Of a DNA stretch of 64,000 bases, positions 35,873 to 43,975 are shown piece by piece. The translations under genes and the position numbers were made by a program. The notes beneath the pieces were generated by a model, which was given only the letters and a program-made list of their open reading frames with translations, ran no database searches and was not told the origin of the DNA. Each line of letters opens with the position of its first letter. Position 1 is the first letter of the stretch. The stretch comes from Dendrophyllia cribrosa (Eukaryota; Cnidaria; Anthozoa; Scleractinia; Dendrophylliidae): positions 5,609,159-5,673,158 of the forward strand of contig JAJLRJ010000004.1 in assembly GCA_024195265.1 (NCBI GenBank), read 5' to 3'.

Positions 35873-37729
35873 TTAGACAATTTCAAAAAGAAATGTGATT
35901 TGGCCAGCCCCAATATTCGTTGTTTGATCATCTATTCTTGCTGAAAATAACACTCCTGCTTGGTAAACAACAGTTGAAAACGTGAATGTTTGAATTCTAT
36001 TGTCACTACTAAAACGAGTTCCACTTTGCCGTTCTTTAGTTAGGATGACTAAAGTTAGTTGTGGAAAAGAAGATGTTTTTGATATAATTTGAGCAAACGC
36101 TGTGATTAATTTACATCTGATTGGGATGACTATATCAGTGAAAAAATTATCGAAAAGTATATTTACGGCGTTTCCTGATTGTTTATATCTTCCAATCAGC
36201 ATAAAGTTATTGCTTAAATTTGAATTGAGAATTTGATGGCCATTCATATTCAAATCAGTTTCCATGACCATCTTCCCACTCTCAAAAACGAAAGGAGCAT
36301 CATAAACAGAACTTGGCACATCTGATTGAGAACCTTTGACGCCATAAATAATCAGATTTGCTGGGCCTTGAACAGCTGATGATGGTGTTCCTTGCCATTT
36401 CAGATCCAGATAAATGAATTCAGGTGATGTAATCCGCCATTTATGCATGTGAATGATTGACCTTGAATACTTCGCAAATTTTTTTGTTGATTGTTGATTG
36501 ATATTCAGGCTGGTCGAAACCACGTCAACGCTCACACCCGTCATGGAAGCGGGGAAGAATTCAATGCAAATCGTATATTCCCCTTCTGGAAGCTTCAGCA
36601 TGTTAAATCCAAGTCTCCCAGAGTATTCATTGAAAACATCTTTTGTTATTTCCAAATCATACGCTTTTTTATTGATCTGATGGGGTGAACTTGCAAAATC
36701 AGACAAACCAGTCACTGTCATATTATGTTCAGAGCTGGATTCATCCACATCCTCCATCAAATACCGGAATTCATCCTTCAAGTGGGAGGTTGAAGATATA
36801 TGCGATTCATTGACATATTTTTTAAGGTCAGCCTCTGTTTTGATCAGTTCCACTGCCAGAGCTACTGTCTTCTCATTTAGCTGTGTATCAACATATTGTT
36901 TTGATGTTGCTTCATTGGATGTTTTTGGATCGGGAAGACCAATGATTTTCTCCGATCCCATATCAAGTGGCCCAGTCATTGTTCCACCTGACAAAGAAAG
37001 CTTTTTGACTGCCGTGTTGGCTATCTGCCCCACCAGCTCGGAGACTGCCGTGTCCACATATTTTTTGTTGACTGCTTGATCGATTGCTGTTGGATCTTTC
37101 ACGTTATAAACAAATTGGTTTCCCATATCCAAACTTGTTTCCATTGGGAATGTTTCTTTTCGGCTGACAAAAACATTTTTTGCGTCATCATAGGAGATCA
37201 GATTGTTATAGTTCGCTGACAGGTCATCATAAGTTTGTTGTTTTGAATGCGTGACATGGAAAAGTCCTTTCAAATCAATGTCTTTCGTTACTTCATGCGT
37301 GTGAGCAGGTGCAGCTGGGTGATATTTTTTCAGCGTCACCATGTTCACCGCAGAAAGATCTTGATTTTCATCTGTATCCAGATTTGTGATCAACTTTCGA
37401 TCCATGTCAATTTCACCGGGAAGAATCAGTTTCTTTCCCCTGAGGTCCAGATCTCCAGTCATATGGGAAGAACCATCAACCTGCAAAGAATCTGCTCTCA
37501 GTTGAATCAGTTTGGTTTCCACACTGCTTTTCAACGAGTCAACTTGATGTTTTGTAACTGCATCGCCATTTGCTGTTCCTTCAGCAACATTGACCAGTTT
37601 TTTGTTTGACATATCATAATCCCCTGTGGATGTCAGTTTAAAACCAACTCCTGGCAATCCATCTTTTCCATCTCGACCCCCTCGGGAAGTGCTTGTTGTT
37701 TCAGAAAGCAATCCATTTGAGTAGCTCAT
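35873..37729 (-). CDS. Fibre-like / tail-fibre-repeat protein
   Basis: 618 aa from the ATG at 37729, 1 nt after the ATPase stop. The reading frame extends further, but that would overlap the ATPase. The N-terminus has a short collagen-like stretch (GGRDGKDGLPGVGF, about 17-30). Phage-fibre-style repeats then follow: MTGDLDLRGKKLI near 90-102, SLDMGNQFVYNVKDP, and GGTMTGPLDMGSEKIIGL with a KYVDT / KQYVDT tag after each. Such repeats build trimeric beta-structured stalks in tail fibres. The C-terminal 250 residues are beta-rich and may be the receptor-binding head. Likely a spike or fibre on a Polinton virion. The assignment rests on repeat pattern and position. Confidence 0.7.
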   Translation of the reverse strand: MSYSNGLLSETTSTSRGGRDGKDGLPGVGFKLTSTGDYDMSNKKLVNVAEGTANGDAVTKHQVDSLKSSVETKLIQLRADSLQVDGSSHMTGDLDLRGKKLILPGEIDMDRKLITNLDTDENQDLSAVNMVTLKKYHPAAPAHTHEVTKDIDLKGLFHVTHSKQQTYDDLSANYNNLISYDDAKNVFVSRKETFPMETSLDMGNQFVYNVKDPTAIDQAVNKKYVDTAVSELVGQIANTAVKKLSLSGGTMTGPLDMGSEKIIGLPDPKTSNEATSKQYVDTQLNEKTVALAVELIKTEADLKKYVNESHISSTSHLKDEFRYLMEDVDESSSEHNMTVTGLSDFASSPHQINKKAYDLEITKDVFNEYSGRLGFNMLKLPEGEYTICIEFFPASMTGVSVDVVSTSLNINQQSTKKFAKYSRSIIHMHKWRITSPEFIYLDLKWQGTPSSAVQGPANLIIYGVKGSQSDVPSSVYDAPFVFESGKMVMETDLNMNGHQILNSNLSNNFMLIGRYKQSGNAVNILFDNFFTDIVIPIRCKLITAFAQIISKTSSFPQLTLVILTKERQSGTRFSSDNRIQTFTFSTVVYQAGVLFSARIDDQTTNIGAGQITFLFEIV

Positions 37730-37730
37730 T

Positions 37731-38363
37731 TTAAAGTCTTTCATCAAAGTTTTTAGCCATGAATTTCCTTGGTTTATCCACATAGAGGAAAGAAAACGGA
37801 TCACGCGTGGCTTTCAGATAATCTTCTTTCTTGATGTTGTTTTCCCTGCAGATCGCAGTAATTTCTTTGTTGCTTGGAAATTCAAAGATGCAAAGATGAG
37901 AACAATTCAGGCGGATATCTTTTGGTGTTTGGAAATAACTTTGTGAAAGATAAATCACAGAACAATTCTTGTGCCGGCCTTGGATGAAATAGTCAACCAA
38001 TGGCTTTTGGTTTTTCTCGCAAACAAAATCATCAAAAACAACCAGTTTTTGATTCTCCCCAGATAATTCCGAAACTGGGATGATTTCATCCTGGGATGCT
38101 TCCACGATGTCATATCCAGCTTCTTTGCTGATTGGGCGAAATGTTTTCATCAGGTGTTGATATTTAGCTTGATCCAGATTTTTCGCATAGAGATAAATCT
38201 TATCGTAGAAAAGCAATCTCAAAATCATATCCAGGAGAACGTTTGTTTTTCCAGATCCTGAAGGACCACAGATCAACATTCTGAAAGTTCGATCCGGCAT
38301 AAAAGGCTGCAACTGTCGAAAGTTTGTGATTGGGTCATGACAATCATAATTTGGAATCTTCAT
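37731..38363 (-). CDS. FtsK/HerA (A32-like) genome-packaging ATPase
   Basis: 210 aa, intact. Walker A is GPSGSGKT at residues 33-40 and Walker B is LVVFDDF at 107-113. A conserved Gln follows a strand (IYLSQSYFQTPKDIR), as in poxvirus A32 and Polinton packaging ATPases. It would pump element DNA into the capsid. It heads the leftward cluster (then fibre, micro-ORF and membrane protein). Start ATG at 38361-38363, divergent from the gene at 38446. Length is typical of the Polinton version. Confidence 0.95.
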   Translation of the reverse strand: MKIPNYDCHDPITNFRQLQPFMPDRTFRMLICGPSGSGKTNVLLDMILRLLFYDKIYLYAKNLDQAKYQHLMKTFRPISKEAGYDIVEASQDEIIPVSELSGENQKLVVFDDFVCEKNQKPLVDYFIQGRHKNCSVIYLSQSYFQTPKDIRLNCSHLCIFEFPSNKEITAICRENNIKKEDYLKATRDPFSFLYVDKPRKFMAKNFDERL

Positions 38364-38445
38364 TTTATTTCCCAGAAGACAAATTCAGATGAACATCTTG
38401 TTCAACATCATGTTCTTCATTCAAATTCATGTTTGTGGACTTAAA

Positions 38446-39411
38446 ATGAGTTTATTGAAATGGAATGAAATGGCCAAAAGCAAATCTGCTTTGGGAAAAA
38501 AAATCAACTTTGTTCACAATGCAATCACCCAGAAAAAGTTGGGTGAAGAAACAAGCCAAACTGGACTGGCAAAAATGTTCCGTCCCATAACAGCAAAACT
38601 AGATGAGGTTGTTGCGTCGAATTTGAGACAACCATCCTTGCCAATTCGAAGGAGGAAACAACCAACAACCTCAAAAGTCGATCCAGGCATAGATTATCTT
38701 CCGGATGTCGATCCATTTGAAGAGATGGATGTTGGAGGTTTGTTTGACGATGAGATTGTTCCCCCGCAAGCAGCTAAACAAATCCCAGCAAATCAACCAA
38801 CATATGAAGAAATAATGGCAGAAGATCCCGATCCCTCGCTTCAAGAAGAAGAAGAAGATGATCCTCCTAAATATGAAAAAGTCCTTGAGGAAGAAGCAAA
38901 TGAGATTTTGGCAAATTTGAATCTTGCTGATTATGATACAGTGGAAAAAGTTCTCAAGGAGAACGTCTCAGCGCAGCGGAAAAACAATTATCTCAACAAC
39001 ATTCTTAAGATTGCGAATCATCGGAAAAATCAACTGAAAGGGTATAAAGCGTCTTGGACTAAAAAGTTTAACAGGGGAGAAATAACTGCAGAGCAGAAGC
39101 AAATACAGCATCAAGGAATAGATCGTTCATTCCAAGCAATAAATGACTACTTGAGGCATTATAAAGAAAAAATGGGAACATTTTCAGGCTCTGGGTTGAA
39201 AAGAAGAAAAAAAGGTGGAGCCATCCGCTTGTTCTCCAATCCCAAAGAACTTCTCCAGAAACTGGAGGTTATCATTGGCTCCATTCTTGCTGGAAACACA
39301 AATCTGGCAATCAGAAACACTGGAGTGGGCATTCTTGATCTTCTCCTGAAAGAGTCAGTTATCAACAAATCCCAGCATGAAAAACTGTTCAAAAACTATT
39401 TCAAAACATAA
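38446..39411 (+). CDS. Virion-associated protein with PPxY motif
   Basis: 321 aa from the ATG at 38446 (CTTAAAATG context). An in-frame ATG at 38389 would add 19 hydrophobic residues. The middle is acidic and carries QPTYEEI and DDPPKYEKVLEEE; the latter contains PPKY, a PPxY late-domain motif that in other viruses recruits Nedd4-type WW ubiquitin ligases for ESCRT-dependent release or transport. A basic patch follows (GLKRRKKGGAIRLF). The C-terminal 60 residues (LFSNPKELLQKLEVIIGSIL and onward) look like a compact helical domain. The stop is 1 nt from the start of the penton-like gene. First gene of the rightward virion module. Function inferred. Confidence 0.75.
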   Translation: MSLLKWNEMAKSKSALGKKINFVHNAITQKKLGEETSQTGLAKMFRPITAKLDEVVASNLRQPSLPIRRRKQPTTSKVDPGIDYLPDVDPFEEMDVGGLFDDEIVPPQAAKQIPANQPTYEEIMAEDPDPSLQEEEEDDPPKYEKVLEEEANEILANLNLADYDTVEKVLKENVSAQRKNNYLNNILKIANHRKNQLKGYKASWTKKFNRGEITAEQKQIQHQGIDRSFQAINDYLRHYKEKMGTFSGSGLKRRKKGGAIRLFSNPKELLQKLEVIIGSILAGNTNLAIRNTGVGILDLLLKESVINKSQHEKLFKNYFKT

Positions 39412-39412
39412 A

Positions 39413-40171
39413 ATGGAAAGAGAAATCGTCCTGTCATCTTACGCCGTTAAGAACAGACAAAACAAACCTGCAGATTTCACAACAAAATTTAATCGTCCAA
39501 TTATTCTTGATCCGAATGAACAATATGTTGTTGGGTTGAAACGAATTATCAATATGAGTTTTACGTGGTATAACATCAATCCTCAATATGAAAATCAACT
39601 GATTAGATTTTCCTCTGATGGTGGGAAAACATTTTCCGATATTGCGTTTCCTGCTGGAGTTTGGGGGTATTCTGGGATAAATGATTTCATCCAGGAAGCA
39701 ACAGTGGTGAAATCCGATGGAAAAGAAGATGTTTTTCCAATCAATCTAGCCTTCAGCAATGAAACTTTCAGAGTGACAATAACACTGGCTGAAAATTATC
39801 AACTGGATTTCACCCAATCGAATTTTGGGGATCTTGTGGGGTTTGATAAAAAGATTCTGAAAGAGAAAGTTAATATTGGCCCTAAAGTTCCTAAGTTGAG
39901 TCAAGATACTGATATGTTGAACATTCATTGTGATTTGACAAATGATTCACTTGTGGATGGGGAAGAGACTGATATCATCTATTCCTTTTCCACATCTGTT
40001 CTGCAGGCATCATATAGTTTTGAGCGTGAACCCATAAAAATAGCATTCTGCCCTGTGAATAAAAACACGATCAGCTCAATTCGAATCTATATCACAGACG
40101 GGAAAAGAAGAATTGTCAACCTAAATGGAGCAGACACAGCATTCTCGTTGATATTAAAAAAAAGACTATAA
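39413..40171 (+). CDS. Minor capsid protein (single jelly-roll, penton-like)
   Basis: 252 aa from the ATG at 39413. The N-terminal pattern (SSYAVKNRQNKPADFTTKFN, then RPIILDPNEQYVVGLKRI, then SFTWYNI) is characteristic of Polinton/adintovirus minor capsid proteins that occupy the five-fold vertices. Beta-rich throughout, with no transmembrane segment. Located just before the major capsid gene cluster, in the order usual for these elements. TAA of the previous gene, AAATG start. Intact. Confidence 0.85.
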   Translation: MEREIVLSSYAVKNRQNKPADFTTKFNRPIILDPNEQYVVGLKRIINMSFTWYNINPQYENQLIRFSSDGGKTFSDIAFPAGVWGYSGINDFIQEATVVKSDGKEDVFPINLAFSNETFRVTITLAENYQLDFTQSNFGDLVGFDKKILKEKVNIGPKVPKLSQDTDMLNIHCDLTNDSLVDGEETDIIYSFSTSVLQASYSFEREPIKIAFCPVNKNTISSIRIYITDGKRRIVNLNGADTAFSLILKKRL

Positions 40172-40172
40172 A

Positions 40173-40277
40173 ATGAAAGCATATGAATTTTCTCGTTATT
40201 ATCACCCCAAACTGGGGAAGTTTGTTATAAGCACAAAGGAACAGGAATCATTTTTGATTCCATCTTCAAGCCACTGA
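40173..40277 (+). CDS. 34-residue ORF, probable 5' piece of a frameshifted gene
   Basis: The ATG follows the minor-capsid stop by 1 nt (CTATAAAATG). The 34-aa frame begins MKAYEFSRYYHPKLGKF. The next frame (MAGPALKG...) is open upstream of its ATG through most of this ORF, reading a Gly-rich then IFKPLKK sequence that resembles small basic virion proteins. The two pieces therefore look like one gene with a one-base frame change between about 40,220 and 40,250. Whether this is a true break, a sequencing error or recoding cannot be told here. Confidence 0.5.
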   Translation: MKAYEFSRYYHPKLGKFVISTKEQESFLIPSSSH

Positions 40278-40282
40278 AAAAG

Positions 40283-40591
40283 ATGGCAGGACCAGCTTTG
40301 AAAGGAATTCTCAAGAAAGTTGCGAAACCATTTGCGAAAAAAGCTTTGGATGCAGGAATTTCTCACGCTGGGGAAAAAGTGGGCAAAATGGCAGTTGAAA
40401 AATCAGGTGATTTAATCATGAAAAAACTGGGAAACATGAAGATTGGAAAACCATCTGCAAATCCTGCGAAACGAGGACGCAAACCACAATCACTCTCAGC
40501 TTCGCTCTCGGCTTCGCTCCCTGTGAAACAACCACAGAGAGAAAGTGCAACTGACATCCTGAATAGACTGATCAGTGGCCAAGGAATTTAA
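40283..40591 (+). CDS. Small basic virion/core-like protein
   Basis: 102 aa, strongly basic: alternating Lys and hydrophobic residues (ALKGILKKVAKPFAKKALDA) predict an amphipathic helix, followed by KRGRKP, an AT-hook-like DNA-binding motif, and a Ser/Ala-rich stretch. It ends DILNRLISGQGI. Basic, Gly/Ala-rich proteins at this position in Polintons are compared with adenoviral core or pVI/pX proteins. DNA condensation or membrane lysis are the candidate roles. The 5' end is probably displaced into the ORF at 40173 by a frameshift. Confidence 0.6.
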   Translation: MAGPALKGILKKVAKPFAKKALDAGISHAGEKVGKMAVEKSGDLIMKKLGNMKIGKPSANPAKRGRKPQSLSASLSASLPVKQPQRESATDILNRLISGQGI

Positions 40592-40605
40592 AATAATCTA
40601 TCAAA

Positions 40606-41892
40606 ATGGCTTTTCGATCGAATGAATATCTCCAAAGAAATGAATTAGTAAGATTCCAGTTGGATGATGTTATCAGAGCCCCAGCAAATGGGCAACATCA
40701 AACGAAAAATGGTTATAAATTCACCATCAATGACAGATCAGCGTTTTATGACTGGCATAACGCTTATTTTGAAGTGCAATTTCAACTCCAGAAAATAGCA
40801 GACGGTGCTGGATATGCTGCTGCTGATAGGATAACAGTCATAAATGGTTCACATTCCCTGATAAAACACATGACTATCAGATCTGCAGGGAAGATTGTTT
40901 ACGAACCTGACAATCTGCATAAAGTTACTTTTGTTAAAAATCTGTTGGAATACTCAGATGACTTCAGCAGATCAGTCGCAAAAAACAGTTTCTGGTATTT
41001 GGATGTAAATGCGACAACAGCTGCGAATAACACAGGATTTGAAGCGAGAAGAATCCAAACTCAAGCTCTTCGAGACAATGGAACTGGAGGTGCTAAAGAT
41101 GTTAACGTGATTATCCCCCTGAATCGTTTCTCCTTTTTCGAGGAACTGGAAGACAGGATGTTGGTCCCAATGCAGCTGCAATTCGAAATTAATCTTCAAC
41201 AGGATGATGAATTGATTCATATGGCAAATGGTACAGATCCTGGAAGAGTTGTGGTGAATCGATTTTTGCTTTGGGGGCCGAGATTGACACCAAAAGATTC
41301 TCTTTATGACAAATTTATCAGTTCATTCGTGAAAGAATCGCAATGGAAGTATCTGAGGGAGATATATGATCAATCACCTCCTGCACAATCATCAGGATTC
41401 TTCCAGATTTCAGCGAGCATTGACAATGTGAGGCATATTTTTGTCTGGCTGAAAAGAGCAGCTCCACCCAATGATGACCCTGCAGAAGATAACCCATATC
41501 TCTTTGACACTTTCAAGCTGAATGCAGCAAATGCAAACTCATCCCTGTCAACTTGCAGATTGGAGTATGGAAATGGAGTGTTTTACCCTGAAACTGATTA
41601 CGATACGGAATTGAAAGTCAGAATCTTCAATGATGTCATGGCTTATGCAATGAGGAAAAATGACTTCAACACTGGTACTCAGTTGAATTTGGCTAACTTT
41701 CAATCTCTCTTCAGCCTCATTTATTTCGACTTGTCTTATCAAGCTGAAAAACCAACAAGAGATCCCAAGCAGTTGATATTTCGATATACGCTGAATGCCA
41801 ATGCAGCTGCAGCCTTCAATGTGCATGCAGTCGTTCTTTATGAGGAAACAGCTAAGATTGATAAAGTTGGAAATGAATTAGTTATAGCTTAG
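40606..41892 (+). CDS. Major capsid protein (double jelly-roll)
   Basis: 428 aa, intact. The sequence pattern is that of Polinton major capsid proteins: NGYKFTINDRSAFYDWHNAY near the N-terminus, SLIKHMTIRSAGKIVYE, the LNRFSFFEEL region and NRFLLWGPRLTPKDSL. Length is normal for the family, and the protein is rich in beta-strand-forming residues with no signal or membrane segment. It would assemble into pseudo-hexameric capsomers. The start is preceded by ATCTATCAAAATG, identical to the 13 nt before and at the start of the gene at 34397, hinting at shared control. Neighbours upstream and downstream are virion genes. Confidence 0.9.
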   Translation: MAFRSNEYLQRNELVRFQLDDVIRAPANGQHQTKNGYKFTINDRSAFYDWHNAYFEVQFQLQKIADGAGYAAADRITVINGSHSLIKHMTIRSAGKIVYEPDNLHKVTFVKNLLEYSDDFSRSVAKNSFWYLDVNATTAANNTGFEARRIQTQALRDNGTGGAKDVNVIIPLNRFSFFEELEDRMLVPMQLQFEINLQQDDELIHMANGTDPGRVVVNRFLLWGPRLTPKDSLYDKFISSFVKESQWKYLREIYDQSPPAQSSGFFQISASIDNVRHIFVWLKRAAPPNDDPAEDNPYLFDTFKLNAANANSSLSTCRLEYGNGVFYPETDYDTELKVRIFNDVMAYAMRKNDFNTGTQLNLANFQSLFSLIYFDLSYQAEKPTRDPKQLIFRYTLNANAAAAFNVHAVVLYEETAKIDKVGNELVIA

Positions 41893-41917
41893 AAAAAAAC
41901 ATATGTTATCATTTAAA

Positions 41918-42757
41918 ATGACAACATATCACCCATATAAAGTAAATTTGTCTGAAGGGCAAAAACAAAAACTTGGAAGAGCATTCAGAACAAACATGCC
42001 TATCACCCTGAGATTGAAAAACAATCAAACAAATGGAAGCGATGAGCTGATGCTGACAGTCACTCAAATAAATAAAATTTCCAAAGCTGCATCGTTGGGA
42101 AAAGGAGTTGAAGTGAAGATAACAAAAGCTCAAATCAGAAAAGTGATGAAACAAGGTGGAAGTCTGTTTTCTGCTGTTGTTCCTTTAGTGAAAACATTGG
42201 TGCCAACCCTGGGAAAAACACTGGGATTATCAGCACTTGCTGGTTTGGCGAGTGAAGGAGCAAGTCAAGTCGTAAAAGCAATTAGTGGAAAAGGAGCGGG
42301 TCAAGTTGGTGGATTTCTCATCCCTCAAGATAAAATTCAGAAACTGATTGACAATAAAGCCTTGTTGACAAATAAACAGAAACGAGATATTTTGGTTGCC
42401 CTTCAATCAGGAGGACAAGTTGTTGTGAAACCATCTGCTAAACAATCTGGTGGAGCACTTGGCACCATTCTGGCATCCATTGGAATCCCACTTGCTCTTG
42501 ACATGGTGAAAAACCTGTTTGGAAAAGGTGCCCCTAGAGTTGGCAGACCAAAAGGAAAAGGTGCTCCCAGAGTTGGCAGACCAAAAGGAAAAGGAGCTCC
42601 AAGATTGGGGACTCCTTGGGCAAGACCTCCTCCATTCATCGGAAGTTGGAGAAACCCTGTTGGAATGGGAAAAAAAAAATCAAAAACGGGCAAAGGACTT
42701 CTGTTAGGGTCGAAAAGTCCATTCAACAGCATTCCAATTCTCGGGGCACTTCTATGA
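41918..42757 (+). CDS. Virion-associated protein with AT-hook-like repeats
   Basis: 279 aa from the ATG at 41918 (ATTTAAAATG; a weaker ATG lies at 41903). The N-terminal 70 residues form a small conserved domain (LSEGQKQKLGRAFRTNMPIT). Hydrophobic Gly/Ala-rich segments follow near 100-120 and 195-215 (LASIGIPLALDMVKNLFGKG), then tandem repeats of GAPRVGRPKGK, each carrying the GRPK core of an AT-hook. The combination of membrane-active helix and basic DNA-binding repeats resembles adenovirus pVI/core-type proteins by analogy only. Its last codon overlaps the protease start (ATGA), implying linked expression. Confidence 0.75.
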   Translation: MTTYHPYKVNLSEGQKQKLGRAFRTNMPITLRLKNNQTNGSDELMLTVTQINKISKAASLGKGVEVKITKAQIRKVMKQGGSLFSAVVPLVKTLVPTLGKTLGLSALAGLASEGASQVVKAISGKGAGQVGGFLIPQDKIQKLIDNKALLTNKQKRDILVALQSGGQVVVKPSAKQSGGALGTILASIGIPLALDMVKNLFGKGAPRVGRPKGKGAPRVGRPKGKGAPRLGTPWARPPPFIGSWRNPVGMGKKKSKTGKGLLLGSKSPFNSIPILGALL

Positions 42758-43194
42758 GACCCAAATTTGTAATTAAACCCCTGAATAATGTTGATATGTT
42801 GAATTGGATTGAATATCTGGGGATTCTCAATTTCAAAGGAATATTTGCAAGAGATGAAGCTATGCCCAAAAAACACAGCCCATGCATCATCAATCTTGAT
42901 TCGCTTAAAAATGCAGGAACTCATTGGGTTTGTTGCGTCCCGTCGCATGATAAAAAGTTCTTATGGTATTTTGATAGTTTTGGCATGGGCTATCCTCTTG
43001 AATTCAAAAGTTCCAAACCTGTAATTTGGAACAGCAGTCAGTATCAAAACATCAACAGTGTTCTTTGCGGGTATTATTGCCTTTATTTCCTGCATCAATG
43101 GTCGCAGGGGAAAGATTTCTATGATATTCTCCAACCTTTCAGTTTGACTGACACAATGCAAAATGAGAAATTCATAAAAGATTATTTCAATTAA
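42754..43194 (+). CDS. Adenain-like cysteine protease
   Basis: 146 aa from the ATG at 42754, overlapping the previous stop by ATGA (the open frame continues upstream, but that would overlap 140 nt). The catalytic set is inferred as His57 (THWVCC), Asp74 (YFDSFG), Gln98 and Cys105 (SVLCGYYCLYF). The Gln-to-Cys spacing of 7 equals that of the adenovirus protease. In Polintons this enzyme matures virion proteins. Length is at the short end of the family. No damage. Confidence 0.9.
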   Translation: MRPKFVIKPLNNVDMLNWIEYLGILNFKGIFARDEAMPKKHSPCIINLDSLKNAGTHWVCCVPSHDKKFLWYFDSFGMGYPLEFKSSKPVIWNSSQYQNINSVLCGYYCLYFLHQWSQGKDFYDILQPFSLTDTMQNEKFIKDYFN

Positions 43195-43196
43195 AA

Positions 43197-43355
43197 ATGG
43201 AATCATATTGCGTCAAAGAAAAAAGGTTCACTGGTTGCGTTGAACCATCCGGATATATGACTGCAAAAAATGGGAGAAAGATGTTTTTCTGCCATTGCGC
43301 TTCATGCGGAATTAAAAAAACAAGATTCGTGAAACAAGGGAACTCGGGAAACTAA
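43197..43355 (+). CDS. DUF5679-like small zinc-ribbon protein
   Basis: 52 aa: YCVKEKRFTGC near the start and FCHCASCGIKKTRFVKQG near the end, with KNGRKM between. The pattern resembles the DUF5679 family found in giant viruses and Polintons, where knuckle cysteines (here C5, C14, C32, C34, C37) probably bind zinc. ATTAAAAATGG start, 2 nt after the protease stop. Role unknown. Confidence 0.7.
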   Translation: MESYCVKEKRFTGCVEPSGYMTAKNGRKMFFCHCASCGIKKTRFVKQGNSGN

Positions 43356-43359
43356 GTCT

Positions 43360-43383
43360 GCCCTCACAAGGTGGGGGCTTTTT
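43360..43383 (+). terminator. Hairpin plus T-run resembling an intrinsic terminator
   Basis: GCCCTCAC-AAG-GTGGGGGC forms an 8-bp stem (one G-U pair) followed directly by TTTTT, between the zinc-ribbon and PLA2 genes. It has the form of a bacterial intrinsic terminator. In an animal nuclear element it may act in RNA 3'-end formation or be chance. Confidence 0.35.
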
Positions 43384-43414
43384 CGATATAGCCGACAGTC
43401 ATTCACTCGGTGAA

Positions 43415-43975
43415 ATGGCATTAAAAGGCGGCGTGAAAGGATTATATAATCTTGGCCGTATTGGATTATCCAAAGCGGTTAAATCAGATTTTGCCAAACA
43501 AAAGATTAAAGGTGCGGTGAATAAATATCTTGATCAAGGATTGGACGCATTTACAAGTGACATTTCAAAGAAATTAGATCCCTTATCCGGTCGCGGGATC
43601 GATGCCCATGCTTTGATAGGAAAACTTCCCAGACCAAAAGGAGGATTCACTCTCCCCGGACATAACTTCACTGGTCCGTATAACCCTTTGGAAAAACAAG
43701 TTAGATTCGATGAAACTGGAAAGATTCTGGAAATCTGGCAACAACCAACTGGAAAAACAGATGCAGTTTCTATGCAACATGATGTGGATTGTACAATCTG
43801 TGCAAAACAAGCAGATCCACGCAAATGTAAAAACAAAGCAGACAGAAAGATGGTTGCCGCATTGGATGCTATTCCCTGGAAAGATAGACAATGGGGACAT
43901 GCTTTGGCAAGAAACACAATCAACGCAAAACAAAAACTTGGTTTGGGTGCCCCAAAAAACGGGAAAAGATTTTGA
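43415..43975 (+). CDS. Phospholipase A2-like domain protein
   Basis: 186 aa. Residues 77-153 match the parvovirus VP1-type PLA2 fold. There is a glycine-containing Ca-binding loop region (LPGHNFTGPYNPLEKQ, about 80-95), the catalytic His-Asp pair in MQHDVDC (His122, Asp123), and a following helix with the second acidic position (KADRKMVAALDAI). The N-terminal 60 residues are basic and helical. In parvoviruses this activity opens endosomal membranes during entry. Related domains are known in some Polintons and adintoviruses. The integrase frame begins inside its 3' end. Confidence 0.85.
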   Translation: MALKGGVKGLYNLGRIGLSKAVKSDFAKQKIKGAVNKYLDQGLDAFTSDISKKLDPLSGRGIDAHALIGKLPRPKGGFTLPGHNFTGPYNPLEKQVRFDETGKILEIWQQPTGKTDAVSMQHDVDCTICAKQADPRKCKNKADRKMVAALDAIPWKDRQWGHALARNTINAKQKLGLGAPKNGKRF

